Made by a program: the position numbers and the translations under genes
Notes under the pieces: generated by a model
The model's database searches: none
Told to the model about the DNA's origin: nothing
Seen by the model: only the letters and a program-made list of their open reading frames with translations
Assembly (NCBI RefSeq): GCF_003426025.1
Contig: NZ_QJSH01000001.1
Location: 124,001-188,000, forward strand
Length of the DNA: 64,000 nucleotides
Origin: Paraliobacillus quinghaiensis
GTDB taxonomy: Bacteria; Bacillota; Bacilli; Bacillales; Amphibacillaceae
Direction: 5' to 3'
In this document: positions 54,938-63,952 of the stretch, in pieces
How positions within the stretch are numbered: position 1 is the first letter of the stretch
Layout of the letters: every line of letters begins with the position of its first letter

Positions 54938-54963
54938 TATAATAGATTTGGAACTAATGTTCT
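54938..54963 (+). promoter_or_regulatory. dinB -10 element and LexA (SOS) box
   Basis: TATAAT at 54938-54943 is followed at 54950-54963 by GGAACTAATGTTCT, with a perfect GAAC-N4-GTTC core of the LexA consensus. The -35 is weak. The box would cover the transcription start, so LexA should block initiation. Confidence 0.65.
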
Positions 54964-54980
54964 TGAAAAGGAAGAGGTTT

Positions 54981-56243
54981 ATGTCAAAGTGGTATCCCAA
55001 AAAAGGTAGAGTCATTTTTCATGTTGATATGAATAGTTTTTATGCGTCAGTAGAGGCTGCTTATGATCCTTCATTAAAGGGAAAACCGCTTGCAATTGCT
55101 GGTAACCCTGAGGAACGAAGAGGAATTATTGTTACAAGTAGTTATGAGGCCCGTGCAAAAGGTGTAAAAACAACGATGCCTTTATGGGAAGCGAAAAAAC
55201 TCTGTCCTAATTTAATCGTAATGCGACCTAATTTTGATCGGTATCGCAAGGCATCCAGTGAGATGTTCAAGATGCTATCAGCAATCACCCCATATGTTCA
55301 ACCAGTATCGATTGATGAAGGGTATATGGATATTACAGAATGTGAAGCATTAGGTTCACCTTTAGAAATTGCGAAGAACTTACAAATGCAAATTGCTGAA
55401 GAGTTGGATATACCTTGTAGTATTGGAATTGCTCCAAATAAATTTTTAGCTAAGATGGCATCGGATATGAAAAAACCAATGGGGATCACTGTTTTGCGTA
55501 AACGTGATTTACCAGAAAAACTATGGCCACTTCCAGTTGGTGAAATGTACGGAATTGGCGCAAAGACTGCTGAGAAACTAAACAAAGTAGAGATCTATAC
55601 AATTAAAGACTTAATCGAAGCAGACGTCTATAGTCTAAAACGATTACTTGGTATTAACGGGGAACGCCTACAAAACAGAGCAAATGGTGTGGATCCGAGT
55701 ATTGTTGATCCAGAGGCAATTTATGATTTTAAGAGTATTGGTAATTCAGAGACGCTACGAGAAGATACAACAGAAGAAATTGAAATAAAAAAATTAATAA
55801 GAAAATTATCTCGAAAAGTTTCTACAAGACTAAAACGAAAAGAAGTAGTTGGGCAAAATGTCCAAATAATGATTAGATTCCATAATAGAAAAACGATTAC
55901 AAGAAGTATAAAATTACCTAATTTTATTGAAGAAGAAGATACGATTTTTACCATTGGATATGATTTGTTTGAGAAACATTGGAATGGAGATCCTATTCGT
56001 CTATTAGGAGTTACAGTTTCAGACCTAGTAGAAAAAAAAGAGATTAGTCAGCAACTTGATATATTTACTTATGAAAAAGAAGCATCAAAAGAAAAGCTAT
56101 ATCAAACAATGGAAAAGCTAACTGAAAAATATGGAGAAAATACCTTTAAAAAGTTAAAACAAGAAGAGGACAACAGTCAACCACGAACAAGCTTTCAAAA
56201 AGATTATTTAGACGACTACCGAAATGACAAAAAAGATACGTAG
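54981..56243 (+). CDS. dinB: DNA polymerase IV (Y-family, PolY1/YqjH)
   Basis: 420 residues. The catalytic aspartate-bearing motif is HVDMNSFYASVEAAYDP, followed by SIDEGYMDIT for the second metal site, the thumb with helix-hairpin-helix GIGAKTAEKLNKV, the little-finger domain at about 240-350, and a beta-clamp motif QQLDIF. It copies damaged DNA and extends slipped ends. I chose ATG 54981, after AAGGAAGAGG; an ATG at 54948 would put the LexA box inside the gene. A good LexA box suggests SOS induction. Confidence 0.95.
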   Translation: MSKWYPKKGRVIFHVDMNSFYASVEAAYDPSLKGKPLAIAGNPEERRGIIVTSSYEARAKGVKTTMPLWEAKKLCPNLIVMRPNFDRYRKASSEMFKMLSAITPYVQPVSIDEGYMDITECEALGSPLEIAKNLQMQIAEELDIPCSIGIAPNKFLAKMASDMKKPMGITVLRKRDLPEKLWPLPVGEMYGIGAKTAEKLNKVEIYTIKDLIEADVYSLKRLLGINGERLQNRANGVDPSIVDPEAIYDFKSIGNSETLREDTTEEIEIKKLIRKLSRKVSTRLKRKEVVGQNVQIMIRFHNRKTITRSIKLPNFIEEEDTIFTIGYDLFEKHWNGDPIRLLGVTVSDLVEKKEISQQLDIFTYEKEASKEKLYQTMEKLTEKYGENTFKKLKQEEDNSQPRTSFQKDYLDDYRNDKKDT

Positions 56244-56283
56244 TAGAGATAAAAAGCGCATTAACTAACATAAGTTACTAAGC

Positions 56284-56423
56284 CGCTACGTCAGTAAATG
56301 GATTCCCTTTCCGTGGGCTCAGTCTCAGCTAACTTGGTAAAGAAGAACACTTTACCAAGTGGATCTTCGACTTGAGCTGTTCCCACTGGAGTCTCATCCA
56401 TTTGCTGACTTCACTGGATAGCG
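56284..56423 (-). repeat. Copy A of a structured repeat family (reverse orientation)
   Basis: 140 bp. Outer stem: TCAGTAAATGGAT at 56291-56303 pairs with ATCCATTTGCTGA (one G-U), extended by CGCTA/TAGCG at the ends. Middle helix: GTGGG 56313-56317 with CCCAC 56382-56386. Apical stem: 11 bp, 56332-56342 with 56350-56360, loop of 7. On the reverse strand the unpaired core reads GGAACAGC, GAAGATCC, AGTTAGCTGA and CGGAAAGGGA, as in copy B, while the stems differ in sequence. It lies in the 506-bp dinB-rnz gap. Confidence 0.82.
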
Positions 56424-56507
56424 CACCTATACTTTATACTGGTTTAATGTTTACATTTTTTAACTAACATTTTAGCTTTTCTTAATTGTAATATACTAAC
56501 TAGCGTA

Positions 56508-56626
56508 TCAAGTGAAATTGTCGACACTCCTGCAGGAACAGCGCGAGCTGAAGATCCACTCGGAGGGGGTTTTACCTCCGAGTTAGCTGAAGCCGTGCCT
56601 GCGGAAAGGGAGACAATTTCACTTGA
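56508..56626 (+). repeat. Copy B of the structured repeat family (forward orientation)
   Basis: 119 bp. Outer stem: a perfect 15-bp pairing of 56508-56522 with 56612-56626. Middle helix: GCAGG 56532-56536 with CCTGC 56598-56602. Apical stem: 9 bp, ACTCGGAGG 56558-56566 with CCTCCGAGT 56575-56583. A small CAGC-GCGA-GCTG hairpin with a GNRA loop lies at about 56539-56550. Core segments match copy A. The two copies are inverted relative to each other, 84 bp apart. The rest of the gap is A/T-rich with the rnz terminator. Confidence 0.85.
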
Positions 56627-56703
56627 GAAACGGGTCCGAAAATTCTTTTTAGATCGTAGTTTATATAAAATCCGTCATAAACAATAATTCTTAAAATACA
56701 AAT

Positions 56704-56751
56704 AAAAATAAGCTGTTAAACAAGTTGGTCTTGTATTAACAGCTTATTTTT
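56704..56751 (-). terminator. Terminator of the GDPD-namA-rnz operon
   Basis: A 16-bp perfect stem (56704-56719 with 56736-56751). On the reverse strand it overlaps the rnz stop and ends in a T-rich tail. Confidence 0.88.
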
Positions 56752-57673
56752 ATTTTTGAGCAATTTCCCATTCAAGAAAATCAGTTACAACTTTTGAATT
56801 AGGAAAAACTGCAGTAGCCTCTGCTTCTAAATCCATTATATCTTCACCTTGATAACGTGAAGATATATGGGTTAAGAGTAAAGTATTCACATTTCCTGCC
56901 AAAGCAAGGTGAGCAGCTTGTCTAGTTGTAGTATGGTAATATTCGTAAGCCATTTTTTCTTCATCAGCTGCGAATGTTGATTCATGAACCAAAACATCAC
57001 TTTCTTCTATGAAATCAATAAGATCCCCAATATATCTAGTATCTCCTAATATTGTTACGGTTCTTCCTTGTTTATCAGGACCAATAAAGTCACTACGATT
57101 AATAATTCTTCCGTCAGGTAATGTTGTCGTTGAGTTTTGTTTAATTTCTTTATAAAGTGGTCCAGGAGCAAGGCCTATTGCTTGCAATTTTTCTGGTAAA
57201 AGCTCTCCTGTTGAATTTTTCTCCTCAATTCGATAACCAAAAGAATCAATCCCATGATCTAACTTTGTACAACGAACAATAAATTGATCGTCTTCGAATA
57301 ACAAACCTTCATCTACTTTTTGAAAAATAAGTGGATAACGAAGGTGGGTCTGACTTACCTCTAAGCTTTTTATTACATATTCTTCAATACCTTCAGGTCC
57401 ATAAATAGTAACAGGTGTTGTTCCGTCTTGAAATGAACGACTACTTAAAAGACCTGGTAATCCATAAATATGATCACCATGTAAATGGGTAATGAAAATC
57501 TTTTCGATTTTTCGTGGACGAATTGTTGTCTTTAATATTTGATGCTGAGTTGCTTCACCGCAATCAAATAACCAAGTTGTACCTCGTTCTTGTGTCAGGT
57601 CTAATACAATAGCAGTAACATTTCTTTCTTTAGAAGGAACACCAGAACCAGTACCTAAAAATCTTAATTTCAT
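56750..57673 (-). CDS. rnz: Ribonuclease Z
   Basis: 307 residues, the bacterial short-form length. The zinc motif H63-x-H65-x-D67-H68 (THLHGDHIYGLPGLL), GDTRY, and THISSRY complete the site. It removes the 3' trailer of tRNA precursors without encoded CCA. It starts 3 bp after the namA stop, so the three reverse-strand genes GDPD-namA-rnz form an operon. Confidence 0.96.
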   Translation of the reverse strand: MKLRFLGTGSGVPSKERNVTAIVLDLTQERGTTWLFDCGEATQHQILKTTIRPRKIEKIFITHLHGDHIYGLPGLLSSRSFQDGTTPVTIYGPEGIEEYVIKSLEVSQTHLRYPLIFQKVDEGLLFEDDQFIVRCTKLDHGIDSFGYRIEEKNSTGELLPEKLQAIGLAPGPLYKEIKQNSTTTLPDGRIINRSDFIGPDKQGRTVTILGDTRYIGDLIDFIEESDVLVHESTFAADEEKMAYEYYHTTTRQAAHLALAGNVNTLLLTHISSRYQGEDIMDLEAEATAVFPNSKVVTDFLEWEIAQK

Positions 57674-57676
57674 GTG

Positions 57677-58693
57677 TTACCATCCTCGACTATATTGTTT
57701 TGGTGCTTCTAGTGTATAATTTAATTGTTCAGCCGCTGATTTTCCCCAATACGGATCACGTAATAAAACACGACCTAAGAAAATTAAATCTGCTCGATTA
57801 TTTTGTAAAATTTCCTCAGCCTGTATACCAGTTGTAATAAGACCAACAGCTCCTGTAGGGATGTCAGCTTGCTTTTTGATGGCTTCTGCTTTTGGTACTT
57901 GGTATCCAGGGTATGGTTTAATGCCAGCATGTATAACGCCACCAGTACTACAATCAATTAACGATACGCCCTGTTTTTTCATTTCTTTACTAAAGAAAAC
58001 AAAGTCATCAAGTGTATTCCCATCTTCATGGTATTCATCAGCTGAAATTCGAACAAAAATAGGACCAATCCATTCTAATTTTACTGCATCAATAACTTCT
58101 GAAAGAATACGATAACGATTTTCACGTGATCCACCATATTGATCCTCACGTTTATTAGTTAAAGGTGATAAGAATTGATTTATTAAATAACCATGAGCAC
58201 CATGAAGTTCAATAATATCAAACCCTGCTTGTTTAGCACGTTTTGCACCCAATTGAAAGGCTTGTACTGTATTCTTGATATCTTCTACTGTCATCGCATT
58301 TGGAGTTTTATAGTTATCATCAAAAGAAATCGAACTTGGTGCGAAGGCTTCGTTTGGAAGATATGCTTTTCTACCTGCATGTGCCAACTGAATACTACTT
58401 TTTGCGCCATATGCATGAATTCGATCACTTACCTTTTGCAACCCTTCAACATGTGCATCGTTCCAAATTCCTAAATCTTTTGATGATATTCTACCTTCAG
58501 GTTGCACTGCTGTTGCTTCTAACATGACTAAACCAATTTGTCCTGCTGCACGAGATTCATAATGTGTAATATGAAAAGGGTGAACAGTTCCATCTTCTGT
58601 TTCACTTGAGTACATGCACATTGGTGCCATAACAATTCTATTTTTTAGCGTGACATCTTTGAGTGTAATTGGACTAAATAATTTTCTTTCCAT
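57677..58693 (-). CDS. namA: NADPH dehydrogenase NamA (YqjM, old yellow enzyme)
   Basis: 338 residues, equal to B. subtilis YqjM. FMN-site C26 and Y28 in [10 protein letters not shown], the [17 protein letters not shown] substrate-binding region, and GAVGLITTG for the FMN phosphate are all present. It reduces activated C=C bonds and nitro compounds under oxidative stress. Start ATG 58693. It is 15 bp after the GDPD gene. Confidence 0.94.
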   Translation of the reverse strand: MERKLFSPITLKDVTLKNRIVMAPMCMYSSETEDGTVHPFHITHYESRAAGQIGLVMLEATAVQPEGRISSKDLGIWNDAHVEGLQKVSDRIHAYGAKSSIQLAHAGRKAYLPNEAFAPSSISFDDNYKTPNAMTVEDIKNTVQAFQLGAKRAKQAGFDIIELHGAHGYLINQFLSPLTNKREDQYGGSRENRYRILSEVIDAVKLEWIGPIFVRISADEYHEDGNTLDDFVFFSKEMKKQGVSLIDCSTGGVIHAGIKPYPGYQVPKAEAIKKQADIPTGAVGLITTGIQAEEILQNNRADLIFLGRVLLRDPYWGKSAAEQLNYTLEAPKQYSRGW

Positions 58694-58708
58694 TTCTATA
58701 CCCCCAGC

Positions 58709-59455
58709 TTATTGTAATATGTGTTGTTCATAAAGCTCTCTGGTTTCAATCGCGACATTGGGTAAGTCAGTAAATATGGCATGACAACCCATTTTATAAC
58801 ATCGCATCATTTGAGAAATACGATTAATCGTATAACAACCAATGAAAAGATCATTCGCCATTGCTTTTTCCAAAAAAACCTTAGTTAAAAGACGATATTT
58901 AATATGTATACCTGAAGCGCCAAACTTTTTTGTGTAAGTAAATAAATCAACTGTTTTCTGTGATGTCAAAAAAGCAGTTTTTATATTTGAATCAATTTTA
59001 CGTAGTTGCAATATTGTATGTGGATTAAAACTTGAAACAACAGTCTGATTTAACTTACCATATTTTTTTAGTAAATCATAAACAATCAATTCAATATCCT
59101 TATAATGAATAATGTCGGTTTTTAATTCTAAATTAATTTTCAAGTTCTTTTCTTGCGTCCAGCGTAAAAAATGCTCAAGTGATATGATAGGAGTGTTAAC
59201 AAAGTTCCTAGAAAACCAAAATCCAGCATCTAACTTTTGTAATTCTTTAAAGGTATAGTCTTGAACAAATCCAGTTCCATTTGTTGTTCTTCTGACGTTT
59301 TCATCATGGATCAAGACGGGAATATGGTCTTTAGTTAATTGAACATCTGTTTCAATACCATCAGCTCCTTGTTCATATGCGAGTTCAAAAGCAGGCATGG
59401 TATTTTCAGGAGCCAACTTACTAGCACCACGATGTGCGTAAATAATTGTTTTCAT
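58709..59455 (-). CDS. Glycerophosphodiester phosphodiesterase
   Basis: 248 residues. The GDPD motifs are HRGASKLAPENTMPAF near the N-terminus, GADGIETDVQLTKD, and IHDENVRRTTNGTG. No signal peptide is visible, so it is probably cytoplasmic (UgpQ-like), releasing glycerol-3-phosphate from deacylated phospholipids. Start ATG 59455 follows GAGGTGA on the reverse strand. First gene of the operon. Confidence 0.92.
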   Translation of the reverse strand: MKTIIYAHRGASKLAPENTMPAFELAYEQGADGIETDVQLTKDHIPVLIHDENVRRTTNGTGFVQDYTFKELQKLDAGFWFSRNFVNTPIISLEHFLRWTQEKNLKINLELKTDIIHYKDIELIVYDLLKKYGKLNQTVVSSFNPHTILQLRKIDSNIKTAFLTSQKTVDLFTYTKKFGASGIHIKYRLLTKVFLEKAMANDLFIGCYTINRISQMMRCYKMGCHAIFTDLPNVAIETRELYEQHILQ

Positions 59456-59641
59456 TTTTTCACCTCATACCTAAGGTATTCAACTTGATTGTGTTATATT
59501 TCTATAAAAAAGTCAATCTGAAAGCTTGTTGAAAAATTAATACTGAAAACGTATAGTGAAAGTTATTGAGATCCATATTTTATAAAAGAAAAAAACAAAA
59601 TATATTAAAATCATTTAAAAATAGTGGAATGAGGGAAACCG

Positions 59642-60433
59642 ATGCGAGATTTTAACGGAAAAACAATCATTATTACTGGAGCTTCTAGTGGAATTGGAGA
59701 AGGTTTATCGCACAAATTAGCGGCGTGCGGGGCTAATTTAATTTTGCTTGCTCGTTCTGGTGATAAACTAAAAAAACTTCAAACCATCTTAGAGAAAGAA
59801 CATACTATCAACTGTAAATATTATACCGTTGATTTATCAGATAGAAAAGCATGGAAAGAAACACTAATAAAAATAGAAGAGGAGCATCCTACTATTGATG
59901 CTATTATAAACAATGCTGGTTTCGGAGTTTTTGATACTGTACAAGAAGCCGATTATCAAGACATTGAAAAGATGTTTCAGGTCAATGTATTGGCTTTAAT
60001 GGAAGGTGTGCAAAGTCTATTGCCGCATTTTGTGTCAAAGAAGCAGGGGCATATTATTAACGTGGCCTCATTTGCTGGGAAAATTGCCACTCCAAAGTCT
60101 TCTGCTTATAGCGCGAGTAAACATGCAGTAATAGGCTTTAGTAATGCATTGAGATTAGAGGTTGAGAATAAAGGGATTTTTGTTACAACAGTAAACTTAG
60201 GACCAGTGCGAACTAATTTCTTTCAAGTAGCTGACCCCTCAGGAAACTATCAAAAATCAGTTGACCAGTTTATGCTTGAACCAGAAGTGGTTGTTGATCA
60301 AATTATAAAAGCACTGTTTAGAAGGAAAAGAGAAATTAATCTTCCTAGATGGATGGAGCTTGGAAGTAGATTTTATCACTTATTTCCATGGTTATCCGAA
60401 CGTTTATTAAGAAAACAATTTAATAAGAAGTAG
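59642..60433 (+). CDS. yqjQ: SDR family oxidoreductase (YqjQ-like)
   Basis: 263 residues of classical SDR type: TGASSGIGEG at about 12-21, NNAGFGVFD, the catalytic serine in INVASFAG, and YSASKHA supplying YxxxK. PVRTNFF follows. It resembles B. subtilis YqjQ and the DltE-like group. Substrate unknown. Start ATG 59642 with GAGGGA upstream. It is divergent from the GDPD gene. Confidence 0.88.
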   Translation: MRDFNGKTIIITGASSGIGEGLSHKLAACGANLILLARSGDKLKKLQTILEKEHTINCKYYTVDLSDRKAWKETLIKIEEEHPTIDAIINNAGFGVFDTVQEADYQDIEKMFQVNVLALMEGVQSLLPHFVSKKQGHIINVASFAGKIATPKSSAYSASKHAVIGFSNALRLEVENKGIFVTTVNLGPVRTNFFQVADPSGNYQKSVDQFMLEPEVVVDQIIKALFRRKREINLPRWMELGSRFYHLFPWLSERLLRKQFNKK

Positions 60434-60534
60434 TAGAGAATGTTCAAATAGTTATCAAATGATAAGCAGTTTTATTGCAGTATTTCGATTTAATTTTTAT
60501 AATAATAGATAGTAAATAGATGGAGGGATCTCCA

Positions 60535-60867
60535 ATGAAACTAACAATTACTGACGTTGCATTAGAGAAGTTACAATATTTAAATCATGATGACAAAAAA
60601 TATATAGTTCTGTTTTACGATACGGATGACTGCGGTTGTGGAGTTAATGGCTTACCAACAATTCGTTTTACAGACACTATGAAAGAGACTGATAAAACAG
60701 TTGAGAGTGAAGCGTTTGATGTGATAGTTGATAAGCAGCAAGCAGTCTTTTTTGCTCCAGATATGAAATTAGATTTTACAGCAAATGCATTTCGTTTATC
60801 TAGTCCAGAAGGGATTTTAAACCCAATTATTTCTGATCAAGCTGTTCAGTCAGGTGTTCCATTATGA
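60535..60867 (+). CDS. yqkB: HesB/IscA-like protein YqkB
   Basis: 110 residues of the HesB-like family used in iron-sulfur cluster biogenesis. Only one cysteine pair is present (C33 and C35 in DDCGCGVNG), whereas IscA has three conserved cysteines; this is normal for YqkB. I chose ATG 60535, after GGAGGGA; ATG 60520 comes before that site. The stop overlaps the start of yqkC (ATGA). Confidence 0.86.
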   Translation: MKLTITDVALEKLQYLNHDDKKYIVLFYDTDDCGCGVNGLPTIRFTDTMKETDKTVESEAFDVIVDKQQAVFFAPDMKLDFTANAFRLSSPEGILNPIISDQAVQSGVPL

Positions 60868-61091
60868 GAAAAGAGAAAAACCAAAAAGATAGTACGGGTT
60901 TAAAAGATCGTCTTGACCCTGAATTGTTCCAAGCATTGCAAGGAAAAAAACAGCAGTTAAAGCAAGCTGAAGCGAACAAACTAGAACAACAACGTCAACA
61001 GCAAATTAAAGTACGAAAAAGGAAAGAAGCAAATAAAAGTTTTGATGAACTTTTAGAAGAAAGTGAATTAGATTGGAAAAAATTTAAATGA
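60864..61091 (+). CDS. yqkC: DUF3886 family protein YqkC
   Basis: 75 residues, very rich in Lys, Glu and Gln, and predicted to be one long coiled-coil helix: LKDRLDPELFQALQGKKQQL, then KRKEANKSFDELLEESELDW. Its ATG overlaps the yqkB TGA, so translation is coupled. No function is known. The pair yqkB-yqkC is conserved in Bacillus. Confidence 0.88.
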   Translation: MRKEKNQKDSTGLKDRLDPELFQALQGKKQQLKQAEANKLEQQRQQQIKVRKRKEANKSFDELLEESELDWKKFK

Positions 61092-61094
61092 ATG

Positions 61095-61133
61095 GAAGCG
61101 TGAGATGACTTTAAGTAGCTCACGCTTCTTTTT
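61095..61133 (+). terminator. Intrinsic terminator of yqkBC
   Basis: A 10-bp perfect stem (61095-61104 with 61119-61128), 14-base loop and five T. Confidence 0.88.
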
Positions 61134-61138
61134 AATTA

Positions 61139-62053
61139 TCAGTATTTTTGATAGGTTATTGCTTTTGTTATAGATTGTAACTTCTGATAGTCTGCATCTG
61201 TTAATTTAGGGGAATTTGTAATTGTAATATTGTTTTTTAATTGTTCTACTGAACTGACTCCGGTAACAGCACTCGCAACAGCTTTATGATGCAGTGCGTA
61301 TTGTAAGGATGTAGCACTTAAAGATTGGCCTGAAATATCAATTTGTTCTAGATTTTCAACTACATCTTTAAGTTCCTGATAACTATAATCAAGGTAGCCA
61401 TCTCTTCCTTTGTTCTCAATAACTTTTTTAGCATGATCACTTAGCATACCTTTAGCTAGTGCACCTCGAGTTACAACACTAATATTATTTTCAGCTAATA
61501 AATTTAGCATCTCTTCCTCTGGTCTTCGATCAAGCAGACTATATTGCATCATGACTGAAACTATTGATGAGCGCTTAACATATTCTTTAATTACATTTGG
61601 TCTAATAGAGGAAATACCATAATAACGTATAACACCTTCTTGTTTTAAATCTTCAAATGCTTCAATCGTTTCGTCAATCGGATCATCAATTGTACCCCCG
61701 TGTAACTGGTAAAGGTCAATATAATCTGTCTCTAAACGTTGTAAACTTCTTTTCACTTGCTCTTTAATGTAAGCTTTAGACGGATGCCAAAACCAAGATC
61801 CATCATCATTTAGATGATTACCGACTTTAGTTGCCAAGATAATTTGATCTCTTTTCCCTTTTATAGATTTTCCTACAATTGCTTCATTTTCACCTTGATC
61901 ATACAAATCGGCAGTATCAAGGTAATTAATTCCTTGATCTATTGCTTCTGTCACAATTTCCTTTGCCTTATTTACATTTGTTCCAAGTGACATACAACCT
62001 AGCCCTAGTTCTGACACATACAAATTGGATTGACCTAATCTGTTTTTCTTCAT
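61139..62053 (-). CDS. yqkF: Aldo/keto reductase YqkF-like
   Basis: 304 residues of the AKR barrel: D-x4-Y in LDTADLYDQGENEA, the lysine in LATKVGNHL, the histidine in YQLHGGTID, and AVTGVSSVEQL at the cofactor site. I chose ATG 62053, 8 bp after AAAGGAAG on the reverse strand; the ATG at 62080 precedes that site. In B. subtilis it also lies between yqkC and nudF. Substrate unknown. Confidence 0.88.
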   Translation of the reverse strand: MKKNRLGQSNLYVSELGLGCMSLGTNVNKAKEIVTEAIDQGINYLDTADLYDQGENEAIVGKSIKGKRDQIILATKVGNHLNDDGSWFWHPSKAYIKEQVKRSLQRLETDYIDLYQLHGGTIDDPIDETIEAFEDLKQEGVIRYYGISSIRPNVIKEYVKRSSIVSVMMQYSLLDRRPEEEMLNLLAENNISVVTRGALAKGMLSDHAKKVIENKGRDGYLDYSYQELKDVVENLEQIDISGQSLSATSLQYALHHKAVASAVTGVSSVEQLKNNITITNSPKLTDADYQKLQSITKAITYQKY

Positions 62054-62166
62054 TAATAAATCTTCCTTTCTTATATCCATTTTAAAAAGATTAGCTTACA
62101 ATTACAACTAATGGAATTGCTATGTTAAAATAAGTGAATAATAAAACGAGAAGGGAGAATAGATTC

Positions 62167-62715
62167 ATGACAAATAAATTTGAAGAAAAAACGATAGCTA
62201 CAACACAGATTTTTAATGGAAAGATTATTAACCTGCAATTAGATGAGGTAACTTTGCCAAATGGGGAAACATCCAAAAGAGAAATAATCAGACATCCTGG
62301 TGGTGTAGGTATTATAGCGGTTACTGATGAGAATAAAATTCTTTTTGTTGAACAATACCGTAAACCTTTGGACAAAAGTTTAGTCGAAATTCCCGCTGGT
62401 AAATTAGAACCAGATGAAAAACCAGAAGTAACAGCTAAAAGAGAGTTAGAAGAAGAAACGGGATATACAACAGACAAACTGGAATTAGTTACATCATTCT
62501 ACACCTCTCCTGGTTTTGCAGATGAACTACTTTATATTTATTACACCGATAAACTAGTACCTATAAAAGAAAAAATGGCTTTAGATGAAGATGAATTTGT
62601 TGAGTTAGTTGAACTGACACTTGAAGAAGCAGAAGCATTAATGATTGAGAACAAGATACACGATGCTAAAACTGTATATGCAATTACCTATTTACAACAC
62701 CTATTGAAAAAGTGA
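62167..62715 (+). CDS. nudF: ADP-ribose pyrophosphatase NudF
   Basis: 182 residues. The Nudix box is complete: G then E (five apart), then RELEEETGY, within GKLEPDEKPEVTAKREL. The upstream HPGGVGIIAV and EQYRKPL fit the ADPRase group. It cleaves ADP-ribose to AMP and ribose-5-phosphate. I chose ATG 62167, after AGAAGGGAG; ATG 62134 comes before that site. Confidence 0.93.
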   Translation: MTNKFEEKTIATTQIFNGKIINLQLDEVTLPNGETSKREIIRHPGGVGIIAVTDENKILFVEQYRKPLDKSLVEIPAGKLEPDEKPEVTAKRELEEETGYTTDKLELVTSFYTSPGFADELLYIYYTDKLVPIKEKMALDEDEFVELVELTLEEAEALMIENKIHDAKTVYAITYLQHLLKK

Positions 62716-62724
62716 GGTTTATCC

Positions 62725-63897
62725 ATGTCATTAAAATCGATTTATGCTGATTTACACATTCATATTGGGAGAGATCAAAATAATCGACCTGTAAAGATAA
62801 CTGGAGCAAAATCATTAACACTAACTAATATACTAATTGAAGCCAGTCGGCATAAAGGGATTCAAATGGTGGGGATAATTGATAGTCATGTTCCTGCTGT
62901 TCAACAAGAAATTGAAGCATTACTCAAAAATAATCAAGCAATTGAACTAGAAGATGGTGGCATTAAATTTGAGGGTGTTACGTTAATACTAGGCTCTGAA
63001 ATAGAGATCTATGATGCTAACTGTCAAGGACCGGTTCATGTGTTGTGTTTTTTACCAACCTTGGAGAAAATGCAGGATTTCACTTTATGGTTAACCTCTC
63101 GAATGACTAATATTCATTTGAGCTCACAACGTTATTATGGATCTGCGAAGGAACTGCAATATAAAGTTAAAGAATTGGAAGGTTTATTCGTACCAGCACA
63201 TGTATTCACACCGTTTAAAAGTCTATATGGAAAAGGTGTTAAGAAATCCTTGAAAGAGGTTTTTGATCCAGACTTAATTGATGCTATTGAACTTGGTCTT
63301 AGTGCAGACACAAAAATGGCGGATCAAATTGAAGAATTACATCCTTATACATTTTTGACAAATTCAGATGCACATTCTTTAGCAAAGATTGCAAGAGAAT
63401 ATCAAAAAATCGCAGTCAAAGAAGCGAGTTTTAAGGAATTAAATTGGGCGTTACATTGTGTAGAAGATAGAAACGTGATTACAAACTATGGAATGAATCC
63501 ACAACTAGGGAAGTATCACATGACAGTCTGTAGAGAATGTCTCTCATCAAATATAGAAGATTCTGTTTGTCTGGATTGTGGACACACTAAAATTGTAAAA
63601 GGTGTTTCTGATCGGATTACTGAATTATCAGATGTTGATTCAGGTACAAGAAATCGTGCTCCCTATATTCATCAAGTTCCATTAGAATACTTACCTGGTC
63701 TTGGACCAAAAACGTTTGCGAAATTATTAGAAATGTTCGGAACGGAAATGGAAATAATTCACCATGCTACAGGTGCTCAGTTAAATCAAGTGATAGCAGA
63801 ACGTATTACAAATCAAATTTTACAAATGCGTGATGGCTTGCAAACAGTTGAAGCAGGTGGTGGAGGAAAATATGGGCGAGTGAATTCTATTAAGTGA
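62725..63897 (+). CDS. yqxK: Endonuclease Q family protein (YqxK)
   Basis: 390 residues. A PHP metal-binding domain covers about 1-240 (YADLHIHIGRD, GIIDSHVP, SEIEIY, TNSDAHS). A four-cysteine zinc knuckle follows (CREC then CLDCGH, about 270-290), then a helix-hairpin-helix LEYLPGLGPKTFAKLLEMFG. Family knowledge: EndoQ cleaves 5' of deaminated bases such as uracil and hypoxanthine. Start ATG 62725 is 9 bp after the nudF stop. Confidence 0.9.
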   Translation: MSLKSIYADLHIHIGRDQNNRPVKITGAKSLTLTNILIEASRHKGIQMVGIIDSHVPAVQQEIEALLKNNQAIELEDGGIKFEGVTLILGSEIEIYDANCQGPVHVLCFLPTLEKMQDFTLWLTSRMTNIHLSSQRYYGSAKELQYKVKELEGLFVPAHVFTPFKSLYGKGVKKSLKEVFDPDLIDAIELGLSADTKMADQIEELHPYTFLTNSDAHSLAKIAREYQKIAVKEASFKELNWALHCVEDRNVITNYGMNPQLGKYHMTVCRECLSSNIEDSVCLDCGHTKIVKGVSDRITELSDVDSGTRNRAPYIHQVPLEYLPGLGPKTFAKLLEMFGTEMEIIHHATGAQLNQVIAERITNQILQMRDGLQTVEAGGGGKYGRVNSIK

Positions 63898-63952
63898 TTG
63901 GAATAGTTGGTCTATTTTTTAAGATATTCTCATAGATTTTTACTATAAGTGT

